NCBI GenBank assembly: GCA_964478545.1
Contig: CAYZIS010000009.1
Span: forward strand, 1-64,000
Direction: 5' to 3'
DNA: 64,000 nucleotides
Origin: DQWO01 sp964478545
GTDB taxonomy: Bacteria > Desulfobacterota > Anaeroferrophillalia > Anaeroferrophillales > Anaeroferrophillaceae
The notes below the pieces were generated by a model. The model worked only from the letters and a program-made list of their open reading frames with translations. It searched no databases and was not told the origin of the DNA. Shown here one piece after another: positions 23,584-32,621 of this stretch; the first letter of the stretch is position 1; every line of letters begins with the position of its first letter. Both the position numbers and the translations under genes were made by a program.

Positions 23584-24624
23584 ATGAATAATGATGGCTT
23601 GAAAAACAACTCTGAGCTCATGATCTACCAAACCCCTGATGGGAGTATCAAAATAGATGTCCGCCTTGAGGATGAAAGCGTCTGGCTGACACAGGCGCAT
23701 ATGGCGAAGCTGTTTCAGGTGAAACCGCAGAATATCACCATGCACCTGAAAAACATCTATGCCGAGGGTGAACTATCCGAAAAGGCAACTTGTCAGGAAT
23801 TCTTACAAGTTCAAACCGAGGGTTCCCGTCAGGTTGAACGAAAACGGAAGCTTTACAATCTCGACGCAATTATTTCCGTGGGTTACCGTATCCAGTCTCA
23901 AGTGGCGACCCACTTCCGCATCTGGGCGACGCAACGACTGAAAGAGTACATTGTCAAAGGCTTTGCGTTAAACGATGACAGATTCAAAAGTGGTCAATCA
24001 ATGAACTATTTCACGGAACTGCAGGAACGCATCCGCGAAATTCGGCTCTCCGAGCGGTTTTTTTATCAGAAGATCAAGGACATCTACACCACCAGCATTG
24101 ACTATGACCCCAGGGATGAAAAGACGATTGAGTTCTTCAAGATCGTTCAAAACAAGTTGCTTTGGGCGATCAGCGAACAGACGGCGGCGGAGCTAATCTA
24201 TCGTCGCGCGGATGCGGCATTGCCCCTAATGGGAATGCAGTCGTTCGATAAGAAAGGCGTGCCGGTCCGGAAAGGCGATGTTAACATCGCCAAAAACTAT
24301 CTTCAGGAAGATGAAATAAAACTGCTGGGGTTACTGGTGGAACAGTATCTTGCCTTTGCCGAAACCATGGCACAACAGCACACAACGATGTATATGAAGG
24401 ACTGGATTGGGCGGCTTGATGCCATCATTCAACTGAACGGACGGGAACTGCTCACTCACGCCGGAAAGATCAGCCATCAACTGGCGTTGGAGAAATCGGC
24501 CCGGGAGTATGAAAAATACCAAGAAACACAAAAGCAACTTCAGCACAAAGAGAGTCTGCGGGAACTGGAGCAGGATCTAAAGCGGCTCAAAAAACCTGGG
24601 CAGGCTGGAGACGGCAATGCATAA
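23584..24624 (+). CDS. RhuM family protein
   Basis: The 346-residue product has the family's N-terminal winged-helix-like segment (SVWLTQAHMAKLFQVKPQNI), the KLYNLDAIISVGYRIQSQVA signature, FRIWATQRLKEYIVKGF, and a long helical C-terminal part. RhuM was named as a Salmonella virulence-island protein, but most relatives sit in type I restriction operons with unknown function. It overlaps hsdR by eight bases, suggesting coupled expression. A shortened paralogue with a deleted centre lies at 18376-18969. Confidence 0.85.
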   Translation: MNNDGLKNNSELMIYQTPDGSIKIDVRLEDESVWLTQAHMAKLFQVKPQNITMHLKNIYAEGELSEKATCQEFLQVQTEGSRQVERKRKLYNLDAIISVGYRIQSQVATHFRIWATQRLKEYIVKGFALNDDRFKSGQSMNYFTELQERIREIRLSERFFYQKIKDIYTTSIDYDPRDEKTIEFFKIVQNKLLWAISEQTAAELIYRRADAALPLMGMQSFDKKGVPVRKGDVNIAKNYLQEDEIKLLGLLVEQYLAFAETMAQQHTTMYMKDWIGRLDAIIQLNGRELLTHAGKISHQLALEKSAREYEKYQETQKQLQHKESLRELEQDLKRLKKPGQAGDGNA

Positions 24625-27600
24625 CTTTCAGATAAACGAAAAGCATCTTTCTCAACTTCCGGCGGTGCAACTGCTGATATCACTGAGCTATGAATATATT
24701 TCTCCGGTTGAAGCGCTCCGTGAACGACAGGGAAGAGTTGCCAATGTCTTGCTGGAAAACATTCTCCGCAATCAGCTCAAAGAAATCAACCGCATTCGCT
24801 ACAAAGGAAATGAATATCTGTTTAGCGAGGAAAATGTTCAGTCCGCCATCCAGAAGCTGAAAAACATTAAATATGACGGTTTGCTGAAAACCAATGAAGC
24901 AATTTATGATCTGATCACCCTGGGAACGGCCATGGAGCAGACCATCGAGGGTGATTCTAAAAGTTATAATTTGAACTATGTTGACTGGCACAATCCCGGC
25001 CGCAACAGATTTCACGTGACGGTTGAATACAGTGTTGAGCGGTCCCGGAGCACCGAGACCACCCGGCCGGATATTGTCCTCTTTGTTAACGGCATTCCTT
25101 TTTGCGTGATTGAATGCAAAGCCCCACAGATTGAAGTTGAACAGGCAGTCTCCCAATCCATTAGAAATCAGAACGACGACTATATTCCGAAGTTATTCAT
25201 CTATACCCAGTTGGTTCTGGCATTCAATAAGAACAGCGCGATGTTCGCAACCACCGGAACTGCAGCAAAGTTCTGGTCCATCTGGAAGGAACCACGAATG
25301 GACACAAATAAACACGAATACAATAAATTGAAGAAACTGGTAGATGAGTCTGTTCGTGTTGAAATTGAACCCAAATCCTTTGAGATTCACTCAGAGCAAA
25401 ATATTAGTGAAGATTCGTGTTCATTCGTGGTTTCGAAAGAGCGTTTGGTGACGGAGCAAGACAAAGCCCTTTTTGCTCTCTGCCGCCCGGAACGCCTGCT
25501 GGAACTGGCTTGGAAGTTCATTGTTTTTGATGGCGGCATTAAAAAGATTGCCCGCTATCAACAGTATTTTGTCATCAAGTCCACTCTGAACCGGATCAAG
25601 CATTTTGACCGTAACGGTTCCCGCAAGGGCGGTGTTATCTGGCACACGCAGGGGTCAGGGAAATCCCTGACCATGGTGATGCTGGCCCGGAATCTGGCCT
25701 TGGATCCGGAGATATTGAATCCTCGCATTGTTCTGGTCACCGACCGGGATGATTTGGACAAGCAGCTGGGTAATACTTTTGCCGCCTGCGGACTGGAAGC
25801 CAATCGGGCAACATCGGGAAGAAATCTGCTGGAGTTGGTAGCTGAAAAAAACTCCGGCATTATCACCACGCTCATTCATAAATTCGACAAGGCTTACGCG
25901 GTAAGAAAATACCAGGATAAATCCCCCGACATTTTCATTCTTGTGGATGAAAGCCACCGTACCCAGTTCGGCTCGTTTTCCGCCCGTATGCGCCAGATGT
26001 TTCCCCATGCCTGCTATCTGGGATTTACAGGTACTCCGTTGCTGAAAAAAGAGAAAAACAACTTCACCAGGTTCGGAGAACTAGTGGAGCCGCATTACTC
26101 CATTTCACAGGCGGTAGAAGACGGCGCGGTCGTTCCACTCTTGTATGAAGGACGGCATGTGGAGATGACCCAGAACAAGGCTGCTGTGGACCTCTGGTTC
26201 GAGCGTCATACCCAAGGCTTGAGCAAAGAACAGCAGGCGGACCTGAAACGTAAATATGCTCGGGCGGAAATGCTGAACAAGGCTTATCAGGTCATTTACA
26301 TGAGGGCCTTTGATATCAGTGAACACTTTCGGGCTAATTGGCAGGACACCGGGTTCAAGGCACAACTGGTCGCGCCAAATAAGGCTTCGGCGCTTAAATA
26401 CCATGCGTATTTGAATGACATCGGCATGGTCAGTTCGGAAGTTGTTATTTCCCCTCCGGATATGCGTGAAGGCTATGAAAAGACGGACGATGAAACGACT
26501 GATGACGTGGTAAGGTTCTGGCAGAAAATGGTGAAACGCTATGGCAGCAAGGAGGAGTATACCAAGCAGCTCATCAACCAGTTTAAACACGGGAGCGATC
26601 CCGAAATCCTTATTGTCGTCGATAAGCTCTTAACCGGCTTTGACGCGCCAAGAAACGCGGTACTTTATTTATGCAGGGTTCTCAGGGAACATTCGTTGCT
26701 TCAGGCTATCGCGCGGGTTAACCGGATCCATGAAGGCAAGGAGTTCGGTTTTATCGTCGATTATGCAAATGTTCTTGGTGAGCTGGATAAAGCGCTGACC
26801 ATGTATAGCGCGTTTGAGGGTTTCGACGAATCGGATCTTGTCGGTACTCTTACTTCCATCAACAGCGAAATTGAAAAACTGCCGGGGCGCTATTCGGATT
26901 TATGGGATTTCTTTAAGTCGGTAAAGCATTCTTATGATGAAGAGGCATACGAGGTTTTGCTTGCTGATGATGAATTAAGGGAAGAGTTTTATAGTCGTCT
27001 TTCTGAATTTGGTAAAAACCTCGGTATCGCTCTTTCTTCTGAAAAGTTTTTGTCTGAGACAGATGAAAAAACTCTGTCCAGATACAAGGCTGATCTCCGG
27101 AAATTCCAATCGCTTAAGGCATCTGTCAAGTTGCGCTATGCTGAAGCTATTGATTACCGGGATTATGAGCCGAAAATCAAGAAGCTGCTGGATACCCATA
27201 TTCAAGCCAATGAGGTTATCCAGCTCAACGAGCCGGTTAACATCTTCGATGACAAAATGTTCAATCAGGTAAAAGAGGAGCAAGGAGTTTATCAAACCAG
27301 GAAAACCACGGCCTCCAAAGCCGATATGATTGCTCACGCAACGAAAAAAGTGATTACGGAAAAAATGTTCGAAGACCCTGCTTTTTACGAAAAATTTTCA
27401 AAGCTGATCCAGCGGGCTATTGAAGATTTCAGAGCAAAAAGAATATCGGATCTGGATTATCTCAATAAAGTCGTTGAGGTCAGGAATAAAGTCGTCGGCA
27501 AGGTTCATGATGATGTTCCTGATAAACTTTCCGGCAATGAAGATGCCATGGCCTATTATGGGATACTGAAACCGTTCCTCGAAAATAACAAATTGAATGA

Positions 27601-27838
27601 AGAAGACCTTGAAGCTGCCACCGCAGATACGGCCATCGCTCTAAACGGTATTTTGGAAAAACACAAAAAAGTTCATTTCTGGGATGATGAGGATGCCCAG
27701 AAGCAAACGGTTAATGAGATTGACGATTACCTCTATGATGAACTTAAAACAGAAAGAGGTATCGAACTGTCGCTGGATCAGATGGATGACATCATTGAAA
27801 AGGTTCTGCAGGTGGCGAAACACCGGAGTTACAAATGA
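24617..27838 (+). CDS. hsdR: Type I restriction endonuclease subunit HsdR with an in-frame repeat insertion
   Basis: This 1073-residue protein has an N-terminal nuclease domain with PFCVIECKAP (around residue 164), a Walker A GVIWHTQGSGKS (residues ~338-350), DESHRTQFG (~442), the FTGTP motif, and a C-terminal helical domain. It drives ATP-dependent translocation and cleavage of unmodified DNA with M and S subunits. Residues ~225-272 are encoded by an inserted 144-base palindromic repeat (25290-25433) that keeps the frame; without it, FWSIWKE would join the VTEQDKALFALCRPERLLEL region. Whether the insert is tolerated is unknown. Confidence 0.93.
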   Translation: MHNFQINEKHLSQLPAVQLLISLSYEYISPVEALRERQGRVANVLLENILRNQLKEINRIRYKGNEYLFSEENVQSAIQKLKNIKYDGLLKTNEAIYDLITLGTAMEQTIEGDSKSYNLNYVDWHNPGRNRFHVTVEYSVERSRSTETTRPDIVLFVNGIPFCVIECKAPQIEVEQAVSQSIRNQNDDYIPKLFIYTQLVLAFNKNSAMFATTGTAAKFWSIWKEPRMDTNKHEYNKLKKLVDESVRVEIEPKSFEIHSEQNISEDSCSFVVSKERLVTEQDKALFALCRPERLLELAWKFIVFDGGIKKIARYQQYFVIKSTLNRIKHFDRNGSRKGGVIWHTQGSGKSLTMVMLARNLALDPEILNPRIVLVTDRDDLDKQLGNTFAACGLEANRATSGRNLLELVAEKNSGIITTLIHKFDKAYAVRKYQDKSPDIFILVDESHRTQFGSFSARMRQMFPHACYLGFTGTPLLKKEKNNFTRFGELVEPHYSISQAVEDGAVVPLLYEGRHVEMTQNKAAVDLWFERHTQGLSKEQQADLKRKYARAEMLNKAYQVIYMRAFDISEHFRANWQDTGFKAQLVAPNKASALKYHAYLNDIGMVSSEVVISPPDMREGYEKTDDETTDDVVRFWQKMVKRYGSKEEYTKQLINQFKHGSDPEILIVVDKLLTGFDAPRNAVLYLCRVLREHSLLQAIARVNRIHEGKEFGFIVDYANVLGELDKALTMYSAFEGFDESDLVGTLTSINSEIEKLPGRYSDLWDFFKSVKHSYDEEAYEVLLADDELREEFYSRLSEFGKNLGIALSSEKFLSETDEKTLSRYKADLRKFQSLKASVKLRYAEAIDYRDYEPKIKKLLDTHIQANEVIQLNEPVNIFDDKMFNQVKEEQGVYQTRKTTASKADMIAHATKKVITEKMFEDPAFYEKFSKLIQRAIEDFRAKRISDLDYLNKVVEVRNKVVGKVHDDVPDKLSGNEDAMAYYGILKPFLENNKLNEEDLEAATADTAIALNGILEKHKKVHFWDDEDAQKQTVNEIDDYLYDELKTERGIELSLDQMDDIIEKVLQVAKHRSYK
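25290..25433 (+). repeat. Palindromic repeat inserted in frame within hsdR
   Basis: The left end AACCACGAATGGACACAAAT and the right end ATTCGTGTTCATTCGTGGTT are imperfect inverse copies of each other and match the ends of the GxxExxY unit at 16271-16697. The centre is unrelated. Length is a multiple of three with no stop in the hsdR frame, so the product gains about 48 residues. Confidence 0.8.
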
Positions 27839-28563
27839 TGGAGGCTGCAATTCATAACGATAAACGCTCGCTTGTTTATGGGCGCAAGACCATTGATTAC
27901 AGTCTTTTCTATTGCGATAGAAAAACGATGGAAATTGCGGTTCATCCTGACAGTACCGTCATTGTCAAAGCACCGATCGACTCCGATATTTCGTTGATCG
28001 AGAAAAAGTTAAATAAAAGAGGACGATGGATTTTCAGACAGTTGAACTACTTCAGGCAGTTTAATCCCAAAACACCTGATCGATGCTATGTGAATGGTGA
28101 AACCCACCTGTATCTTGGAAAGCAATATCGCTTAAAACTGACGGAGGGCTCAGAAAATTCAGTAAAGCTGGTCCGGGGCTTTTTTTATATTACCTGCCGT
28201 GATGTACCAAGCCCGGCAACAGCCAAAAAGCTTTTGCACAAGTGGTATTTGGAAAAGGCGGCCAGGCAATTCAAAGAAAGCATGGATCGCTGCTGGCAAA
28301 AATTCTCCAACTTCGATTTTAGCAAACCCAATTTATCGATCAAACGAATGCAAAAAAGATGGGGCAGCCTTTCAGAAAAAGGAACGGTGACACTCAATAC
28401 CGATCTGATCAGAGCACCCAAGGAATGTATTGAGTACGTTGTAACCCACGAACTGTGCCATTTGAAATATCGTAATCACAGCCCCGAATTTTATAAGCTG
28501 CTCGATTCTGTTATCCCCGGCTGGGAAAAGATAAAACACAGACTTGAACTCAGTATGATGTGA
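27835..28563 (+). CDS. YgjP-like metallopeptidase domain protein (M48/SprT-like)
   Basis: This 242-residue protein has the zinc protease motif HELCHLKYRNHSPEF (around residue 205) and the MQKRWGSLSEKG lead typical of the YgjP/DUF45 family. Such genes commonly close type I restriction operons directly after hsdR; here it overlaps hsdR by four bases (ATGA). The proteolytic target is unknown. Possible roles are processing or control of restriction subunits (inference). Confidence 0.88.
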   Translation: MMEAAIHNDKRSLVYGRKTIDYSLFYCDRKTMEIAVHPDSTVIVKAPIDSDISLIEKKLNKRGRWIFRQLNYFRQFNPKTPDRCYVNGETHLYLGKQYRLKLTEGSENSVKLVRGFFYITCRDVPSPATAKKLLHKWYLEKAARQFKESMDRCWQKFSNFDFSKPNLSIKRMQKRWGSLSEKGTVTLNTDLIRAPKECIEYVVTHELCHLKYRNHSPEFYKLLDSVIPGWEKIKHRLELSMM

Positions 28564-28610
28564 ATATGAACAGAATTATTTTAATAAAGACTAATGTGGT
28601 TTAATTTTAA

Positions 28611-28757
28611 CGGACACTTTTCTGCTATGAGTCATTAAACAGCAAAACCAGTAAGCGAGGTGTCCAATGATTGAAAAATAAAAGCGGCCAAAATACACGA
28701 AAGAATTCAAGCAAGATGCCATTAAACTGGTCGTAGAGCAGAGCAGTACAGCTTCCT
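28611..28757 (+). mobile_element. Remnant of an IS3-type element (orfA start)
   Basis: Downstream of the island, ATG at 28667 begins MIEK followed at once by a stop, then KRPKYTKEFKQDAIKLVVEQ, a typical IS3-family OrfA N-terminus. It breaks after about 25 codons (SSTASWE). CGGACACTTTT before it and GTGTCC just ahead of the ATG may be leftover terminal sequence. No OrfB is present, so it is inert. Confidence 0.7.
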
Positions 28758-28788
28758 GGGAAATATGTTCCGCAAGTACAGTTACCTA

Positions 28789-30081
28789 TTATGACCGACA
28801 GGTTTCCTTCATCACAAAGGTACAAAGCAGGCAGATGAGAGAAGAAACAGCGAGGATCAGCAACAGTTTGGAATAGGCCTCCAGCGCATAGCCACCGGCT
28901 GCGGTTTTAGGATAGGCATCCAGCACTTTTCCCAGCAGCGGCATAAAGACGGCACCGCCCAAAAAGGGGAAAAGGTTCACCGTCCCCACGGACGTGCCGG
29001 TAATGGCAGCCGGAAAAAGCTCCTTGGTGGTAGTAAAACCGATAACCACCACTGCCGATGAGCAGAAGGAAAAAAGGAAAAATATCACGTAGAGTGCTAC
29101 TCGGGGCAGACCAACCGGATAGATGAAGAGAATGAAGAATTCAACCGTTAAAACGGCCATGCAGGCCATCAATACCTTTTTACGACTGTGGATGATCCGC
29201 TCTGAAAGAAAGCCCAACAGGGGGCTGCCAAAAATCATTCCCCAGGCAATCATGCTGAGAATAGCTCCGGACTCTGAGCGATTTAGGCCATAGACATCCA
29301 TCAGGTAAGGACCGCTCCACAAAGCACCAAAACCGAAAAAAATACCACAGTCAAAGAAAAACCAGATAGCTACCGGCCAGAAATATTTCTCTGTCACCAC
29401 CTGTCTGGCACCTTCCCACAAACCTATTTCTGCCGTTACCGGGGCCGTTCCCTCTCCCCGCTGATCAATTTCTGCCAGAGATGGCCAGCCACGATCAGCA
29501 GGACGATCACGGACAATCAGCCAAACCAGAAGGACAAGGAAAAAGGTTAATATCCCGATCAATTCAAAGGAAATCCGCCAACCCAGATGACCGGTCATCA
29601 AGGCCAGAAACCAGGTGGCCGCCATCACCCCGATGCCGCCAACAGCATTGAGAATCCCGGCCATAATTGCAAATTCCCGGGTTCGAAACCACTGGGAAAG
29701 AATTTTCATGGTGGGGATGAAAACCATGGATACCCCAAAGCCCACCATAACCCGACCGATAAAAGCTATTTTGATCGTTGGGGCAAAGCCGAACAGGAGG
29801 CTGCCGACTGCCGCCAACAGCAGAAAAGAAGTAACGGTCTTGCGTGGTCCCAGGGAGTCGGAAAGTAAGCCTGCGGGAAACTGCATGACCGCATAGCAAT
29901 AAAAATAAATTGACCCTAACAGGCCCATAACCCCAGCACTGGCGTGAAAATCCTGTATTAAGTCATTGGCGACCACGGATAGGGAAAGACGGTGGAAATA
30001 GACAAAAAAATAAGCCAATGCCAGAACCAGGAAAATAAACCAGCGAAAGCTAAGAACCTTTTTCCCCGGTGATAGAGCCAT
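28789..30081 (-). CDS. Major facilitator superfamily transporter
   Basis: This 430-residue protein has 12 hydrophobic helices, a central cytoplasmic loop (RDRPADRGWPSLAEIDQRGE), and the MFS motif GLLSDSLGPRKT after helix 2. The FFVYFHRLSLSVVANDL start and the PTMKILSQWFRTREFAIM stretch resemble the sugar-phosphate/anion:cation symporter group. The substrate cannot be read from sequence. The gene's last codons contain the 18-base repeat also found at 15367, and an IS remnant ends just beyond its stop. Confidence 0.85.
   Translation of the reverse strand: MALSPGKKVLSFRWFIFLVLALAYFFVYFHRLSLSVVANDLIQDFHASAGVMGLLGSIYFYCYAVMQFPAGLLSDSLGPRKTVTSFLLLAAVGSLLFGFAPTIKIAFIGRVMVGFGVSMVFIPTMKILSQWFRTREFAIMAGILNAVGGIGVMAATWFLALMTGHLGWRISFELIGILTFFLVLLVWLIVRDRPADRGWPSLAEIDQRGEGTAPVTAEIGLWEGARQVVTEKYFWPVAIWFFFDCGIFFGFGALWSGPYLMDVYGLNRSESGAILSMIAWGMIFGSPLLGFLSERIIHSRKKVLMACMAVLTVEFFILFIYPVGLPRVALYVIFFLFSFCSSAVVVIGFTTTKELFPAAITGTSVGTVNLFPFLGGAVFMPLLGKVLDAYPKTAAGGYALEAYSKLLLILAVSSLICLLCTFVMKETCRS
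28799..28816 (+). repeat. Right copy of 18-bp direct repeat flanking the defence island
   Basis: CAGGTTTCCTTCATCACA at the 3' end of the MFS gene (minus strand VMKETC) repeats the sequence at 15367-15384. The pair brackets 13.4 kb containing the restriction/CBASS operon and the IS remnant. Confidence 0.6.
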
Positions 30082-30095
30082 TTTTTACCTCAAGT

Positions 30096-30497
30096 TTACC
30101 CAGACATTACTTTGACGTAATATGTCCTTTTACGTGGACCATCAAACTCAGCGAAATAAACATCCTGCCAGGTTCCCAACACCAACCGACCGTCCTGAAC
30201 CAGCAGGGTTTCAGCAAAACTAAGCAGGCTGGCCTTCAAGTGAGCATCTGAATTTCCTTCCAAGTGATGATAATCACCTCGTTGGGGAATCAAGCTGGCA
30301 AGTTTGGTCAGGATATCCCGTTTGACGCTGGGATCAGCATTCTCATTGATGGTTACTGCGGCAGTGGTATGGGGCACAAATACCACACAAAGACCATCAT
30401 TAATTCCTGATTCCTTCAGGTCAGCCGAAATAGTCCCAGTTATATCTAGCAATTCATTTCGCGATTGCGTCTGGATTTCATGGTGATATAAAGGCAT
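30096..30497 (-). CDS. YjbQ family protein (UPF0047)
   Basis: This 133-residue protein shows the UPF0047 pattern: VVFVPHTTAAVTINENADP, HLEGNSDAHLKASLLS and GTWQDVYFAEFDGPR. Members are small trimeric proteins with a conserved His/Glu site, annotated as secondary thiamine-phosphate synthase, though the physiological role is unclear. It lies 14 bases upstream of the MFS gene on the same strand. A paralogue occurs at 43488-43904. Confidence 0.9.
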   Translation of the reverse strand: MPLYHHEIQTQSRNELLDITGTISADLKESGINDGLCVVFVPHTTAAVTINENADPSVKRDILTKLASLIPQRGDYHHLEGNSDAHLKASLLSFAETLLVQDGRLVLGTWQDVYFAEFDGPRKRTYYVKVMSG

Positions 30498-30604
30498 ACT
30501 CTTCTCCTCTGATGGCAGGCTGGATGCATGGACATAGAAGTAAACCCTTATGAGGTTATCACAAAAATGTCAAGCAGCAGATTGAATCATAACTTTCAGC
30601 CAAC

Positions 30605-30648
30605 AAAAAAGCGGATGACTTATGGCTATGAAGCCACCCATCACCCGC
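30605..30648 (-). terminator. Rho-independent terminator after the flavodoxin gene
   Basis: On the minus strand a GC-rich imperfect stem (GCGGGTGA...TCATCCGC, with inner TGGCT/AGCCA) is followed directly by TTTTTT. It is about 40 bases after the flavodoxin stop. Confidence 0.75.
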
Positions 30649-30690
30649 TGTCATGACATAAATATGGTGGATTTCAGGTTAAATCAGATA

Positions 30691-31122
30691 TTACAATACA
30701 GCCTCAATCTGCTTGACAAATGGCTCAACCGCAGCTTTCAGCTTGGCCATTATCGGCGTCTGTTTGATTTTTAATCCATCAACAACCATGTTCATCTGGA
30801 GAAGATTTCTCATCGTATCTTCCAAAATCCCCAAAGACTCGCCGCTCCAGCCGAAAGAAGCGAAAGCCGCTCCCGGTTTTCCTTCAAGCTTGGCATCCGC
30901 AACCTTGAGTAAAAAGGTTTTCATCGGACCGATAAGATCTTTATGGTAGGTCGGCCCTCCCAACATCAAAAAATCAGCCGCTTCCATATCCGCTACCGTG
31001 ACCTGGGCCGGTTTAGACACCGTAACCTGATGACCACTTCCTGTCAGCATTTGTCCGGCAAGATCAGCTATCTTCTTAGTCCCGCCACGCAGGGAATCAT
31101 AGACAATCAGAACTTTAGCCAT
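30691..31122 (-). CDS. Flavodoxin-like protein
   Basis: This 143-residue protein has a flavodoxin fold with the FMN phosphate loop in IVYDSLRGGTKKIA and further binding segments GGPTYHKD and FASFGWSGES. The length and spacing match the short-chain flavodoxin-like domain found in flavodiiron proteins, here free-standing. It heads a minus-strand set with rubredoxin, cytochrome c and ferritin-like genes, suggesting a role in electron supply to peroxide or oxygen detoxification. Confidence 0.85.
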   Translation of the reverse strand: MAKVLIVYDSLRGGTKKIADLAGQMLTGSGHQVTVSKPAQVTVADMEAADFLMLGGPTYHKDLIGPMKTFLLKVADAKLEGKPGAAFASFGWSGESLGILEDTMRNLLQMNMVVDGLKIKQTPIMAKLKAAVEPFVKQIEAVL

Positions 31123-31148
31123 GGTTAAGACTCCTTACTGATTCGCAA

Positions 31149-31313
31149 TTAATCTTCTATCGGGCTGAAACTATCCTTATCCGCCCCACACAACGGGCAG
31201 GTCCAATCATCAGGAAGGTCGGCAAACTTTGTCCCAGCATCAAAGCCATTATCAGGGTCACCAACTTCAGGATCATAAATATAGCCACATACTTCACAGA
31301 CATACTTTTCCAT
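31149..31313 (-). CDS. Rubredoxin
   Basis: This 54-residue one-iron protein has two Cys pairs, CEVCGYIYD near the N-terminus and CPLCGADKD near the C-terminus, plus the conserved PDDW. It starts at 31313 with AAGGAG eight bases upstream. It donates electrons at low potential, likely to the ferritin-like or flavodoxin-type proteins encoded beside it. Confidence 0.95.
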   Translation of the reverse strand: MEKYVCEVCGYIYDPEVGDPDNGFDAGTKFADLPDDWTCPLCGADKDSFSPIED

Positions 31314-31369
31314 TTTTCATCTCCTTGTTTTTTTACCTATTTATTACAGGTTAAACACCTGCAGAAATC

Positions 31370-31660
31370 CTATTCAACAACTTTCACTACCAGGTGCTGT
31401 TTCAAATAATTCAGGACAATCAGCTGATCGACCTTGGACAGTTCTCCCTCGGCATGCTCGCCCATTCTGGTGACAATTTCTTCCCATTCGGATGCCGTTC
31501 GGTGATGTTCAAGAATGACATCCACCTCATGACAGGCCACGCATTTTTTATCCAGAACCGTTTCTTCCTGGGCCAAGGCAGGAAATACCGGCAATAATCC
31601 ACCAATTAACAATCCTGTCACGATCAGGGGAACAAATATTTTTGCGATTATTTTAGGCAT
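31370..31660 (-). CDS. Monoheme cytochrome c-like protein
   Basis: The 96-residue product has a signal peptide (IIAKIFVPLIVTGLLIGG, cleaved near ALAQEE), one heme site CVACH soon after, and a helical tail with RMGEHAEGELSKVDQLIVLN ending in a short chain. It resembles small periplasmic cytochromes of sulfate and metal reducers. The start at 31660 lies within the end of the rubrerythrin-like gene (8-base overlap); a longer upstream frame lacks any domain. Confidence 0.8.
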   Translation of the reverse strand: MPKIIAKIFVPLIVTGLLIGGLLPVFPALAQEETVLDKKCVACHEVDVILEHHRTASEWEEIVTRMGEHAEGELSKVDQLIVLNYLKQHLVVKVVE

Positions 31661-32141
31661 CCCAAGTCCACATTCCCTTATTGTTAATATCATAAAACTG
31701 GTCTTGAAGAATCCTGGCATGATCCGCCTCTTCACTGGCCAGACGATTGAACATGGCCATTCCTTGAGGATCATCGACTTCCGCTGCCAGCTTTTTATAA
31801 GCCTCACCGGCATTTTTCTCATTTTTGATTGCCAAACTCAAAATTTCGGAAACCTTTGTTTTTTCATCAGCGGAAACCTCTAAGATCGCCCCTTCAAGAG
31901 GAATCGGCTTAAAGGAAGTTCCGTCATAGGAGATAAAGCAACCCTCACCGGATAAAGTCTGTTTCAGCTCAGTCAGGATATCATAATGACCCTGTTCAAA
32001 CTCACTCAACTGCAGAAACATTTGTTTACCTTTGGCTCCGCTGACTTTTTTTGCGGCATCGGCATAAAACCGGCTGGCCGTCTGTTCAGCATCCATTGCC
32101 AAATCAATGGCATCCATAACCGTCTTGTTGCATTCCACCAT
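31653..32141 (-). CDS. Ferritin-like (rubrerythrin-family) di-iron protein
   Basis: The 162-residue four-helix bundle has the ExxH-type metal ligands: AMDAEQTASRFYADAA, FEQGHYDIL, NEKNAGEAYKKLA and SEEADHARILQDQF. It lacks the C-terminal rubredoxin domain of true rubrerythrin; the separate rubredoxin-like gene just upstream (32162) may replace it. The likely role is peroxide reduction or iron binding in an anaerobe. Confidence 0.85.
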   Translation of the reverse strand: MVECNKTVMDAIDLAMDAEQTASRFYADAAKKVSGAKGKQMFLQLSEFEQGHYDILTELKQTLSGEGCFISYDGTSFKPIPLEGAILEVSADEKTKVSEILSLAIKNEKNAGEAYKKLAAEVDDPQGMAMFNRLASEEADHARILQDQFYDINNKGMWTWDA

Positions 32142-32161
32142 GATCTTGTTTCCTTCCGCCG

Positions 32162-32311
32162 TTATTTACTGGAACAGCTGCAACCACAACCGGCTGACTC
32201 TGATTCTTCCTTCTTCGCAAAAGAACCCGCTTCACTGCATTCGGGACACTTCCAAAGTTTACAACGACCTTCTTTTTCATAACCACATTTTTCACATTTC
32301 CATATCGCCAT
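32162..32311 (-). CDS. Small rubredoxin-like zinc-ribbon protein
   Basis: A 49-residue protein starting MAIWKCEKCGYEKEG, followed by CKLWKCPECSEAG and a Cys-rich end GCGCSCSSK. Two CxxC pairs fit a rubredoxin-like iron or zinc knuckle. AGGAGG precedes the start. It is the first gene of the minus-strand stress set, 20 bases before the ferritin-like gene. Confidence 0.8.
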   Translation of the reverse strand: MAIWKCEKCGYEKEGRCKLWKCPECSEAGSFAKKEESESAGCGCSCSSK

Positions 32312-32621
32312 TTTTTCCTCCTGTCCACAATTAAATGTACCTATCCAGTACCAGAATCACTCTCTTTTGCAGCTCAATAGTGAAAATATTTATACTGCAT
32401 CTATTGAAGAATAAACATAATCTATTTAGTTTATTTTGCAAGCTTTTTTTAAGCTCCGAGAAATTTTCTCAAAAAATTATGGCTGTCTTGAAAAATTAGA
32501 ATTTTTGTTTGAGTACAAGGCAGGAGAACATTATAACTGCAGGAATATATTTCATATTTTGAGGATTATAATGTGAGCCTAACGCCGTAATCGAGCAAAA
32601 AGTCCATTTCACAAGGTAGTA
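32312..32621. other. A/T-rich intergenic stretch upstream of the stress-gene set
   Basis: No gene is seen. On the minus strand, TTGCAA and TATGTT 16 bases apart (near 32415-32440) could form the promoter for the rubredoxin-like/ferritin set. The segment GGCTGTCTTGAAAAATTAGA near 32481 has a close partner (GCTGTCTTGAAAAATCAGG) near 37950, suggesting part of another dispersed repeat. Confidence 0.4.

Noticed and set aside
28611..28757. A functional IS3 element
   Set aside because: OrfA stops after four codons and breaks off after about 25; no OrfB or paired ends remain.
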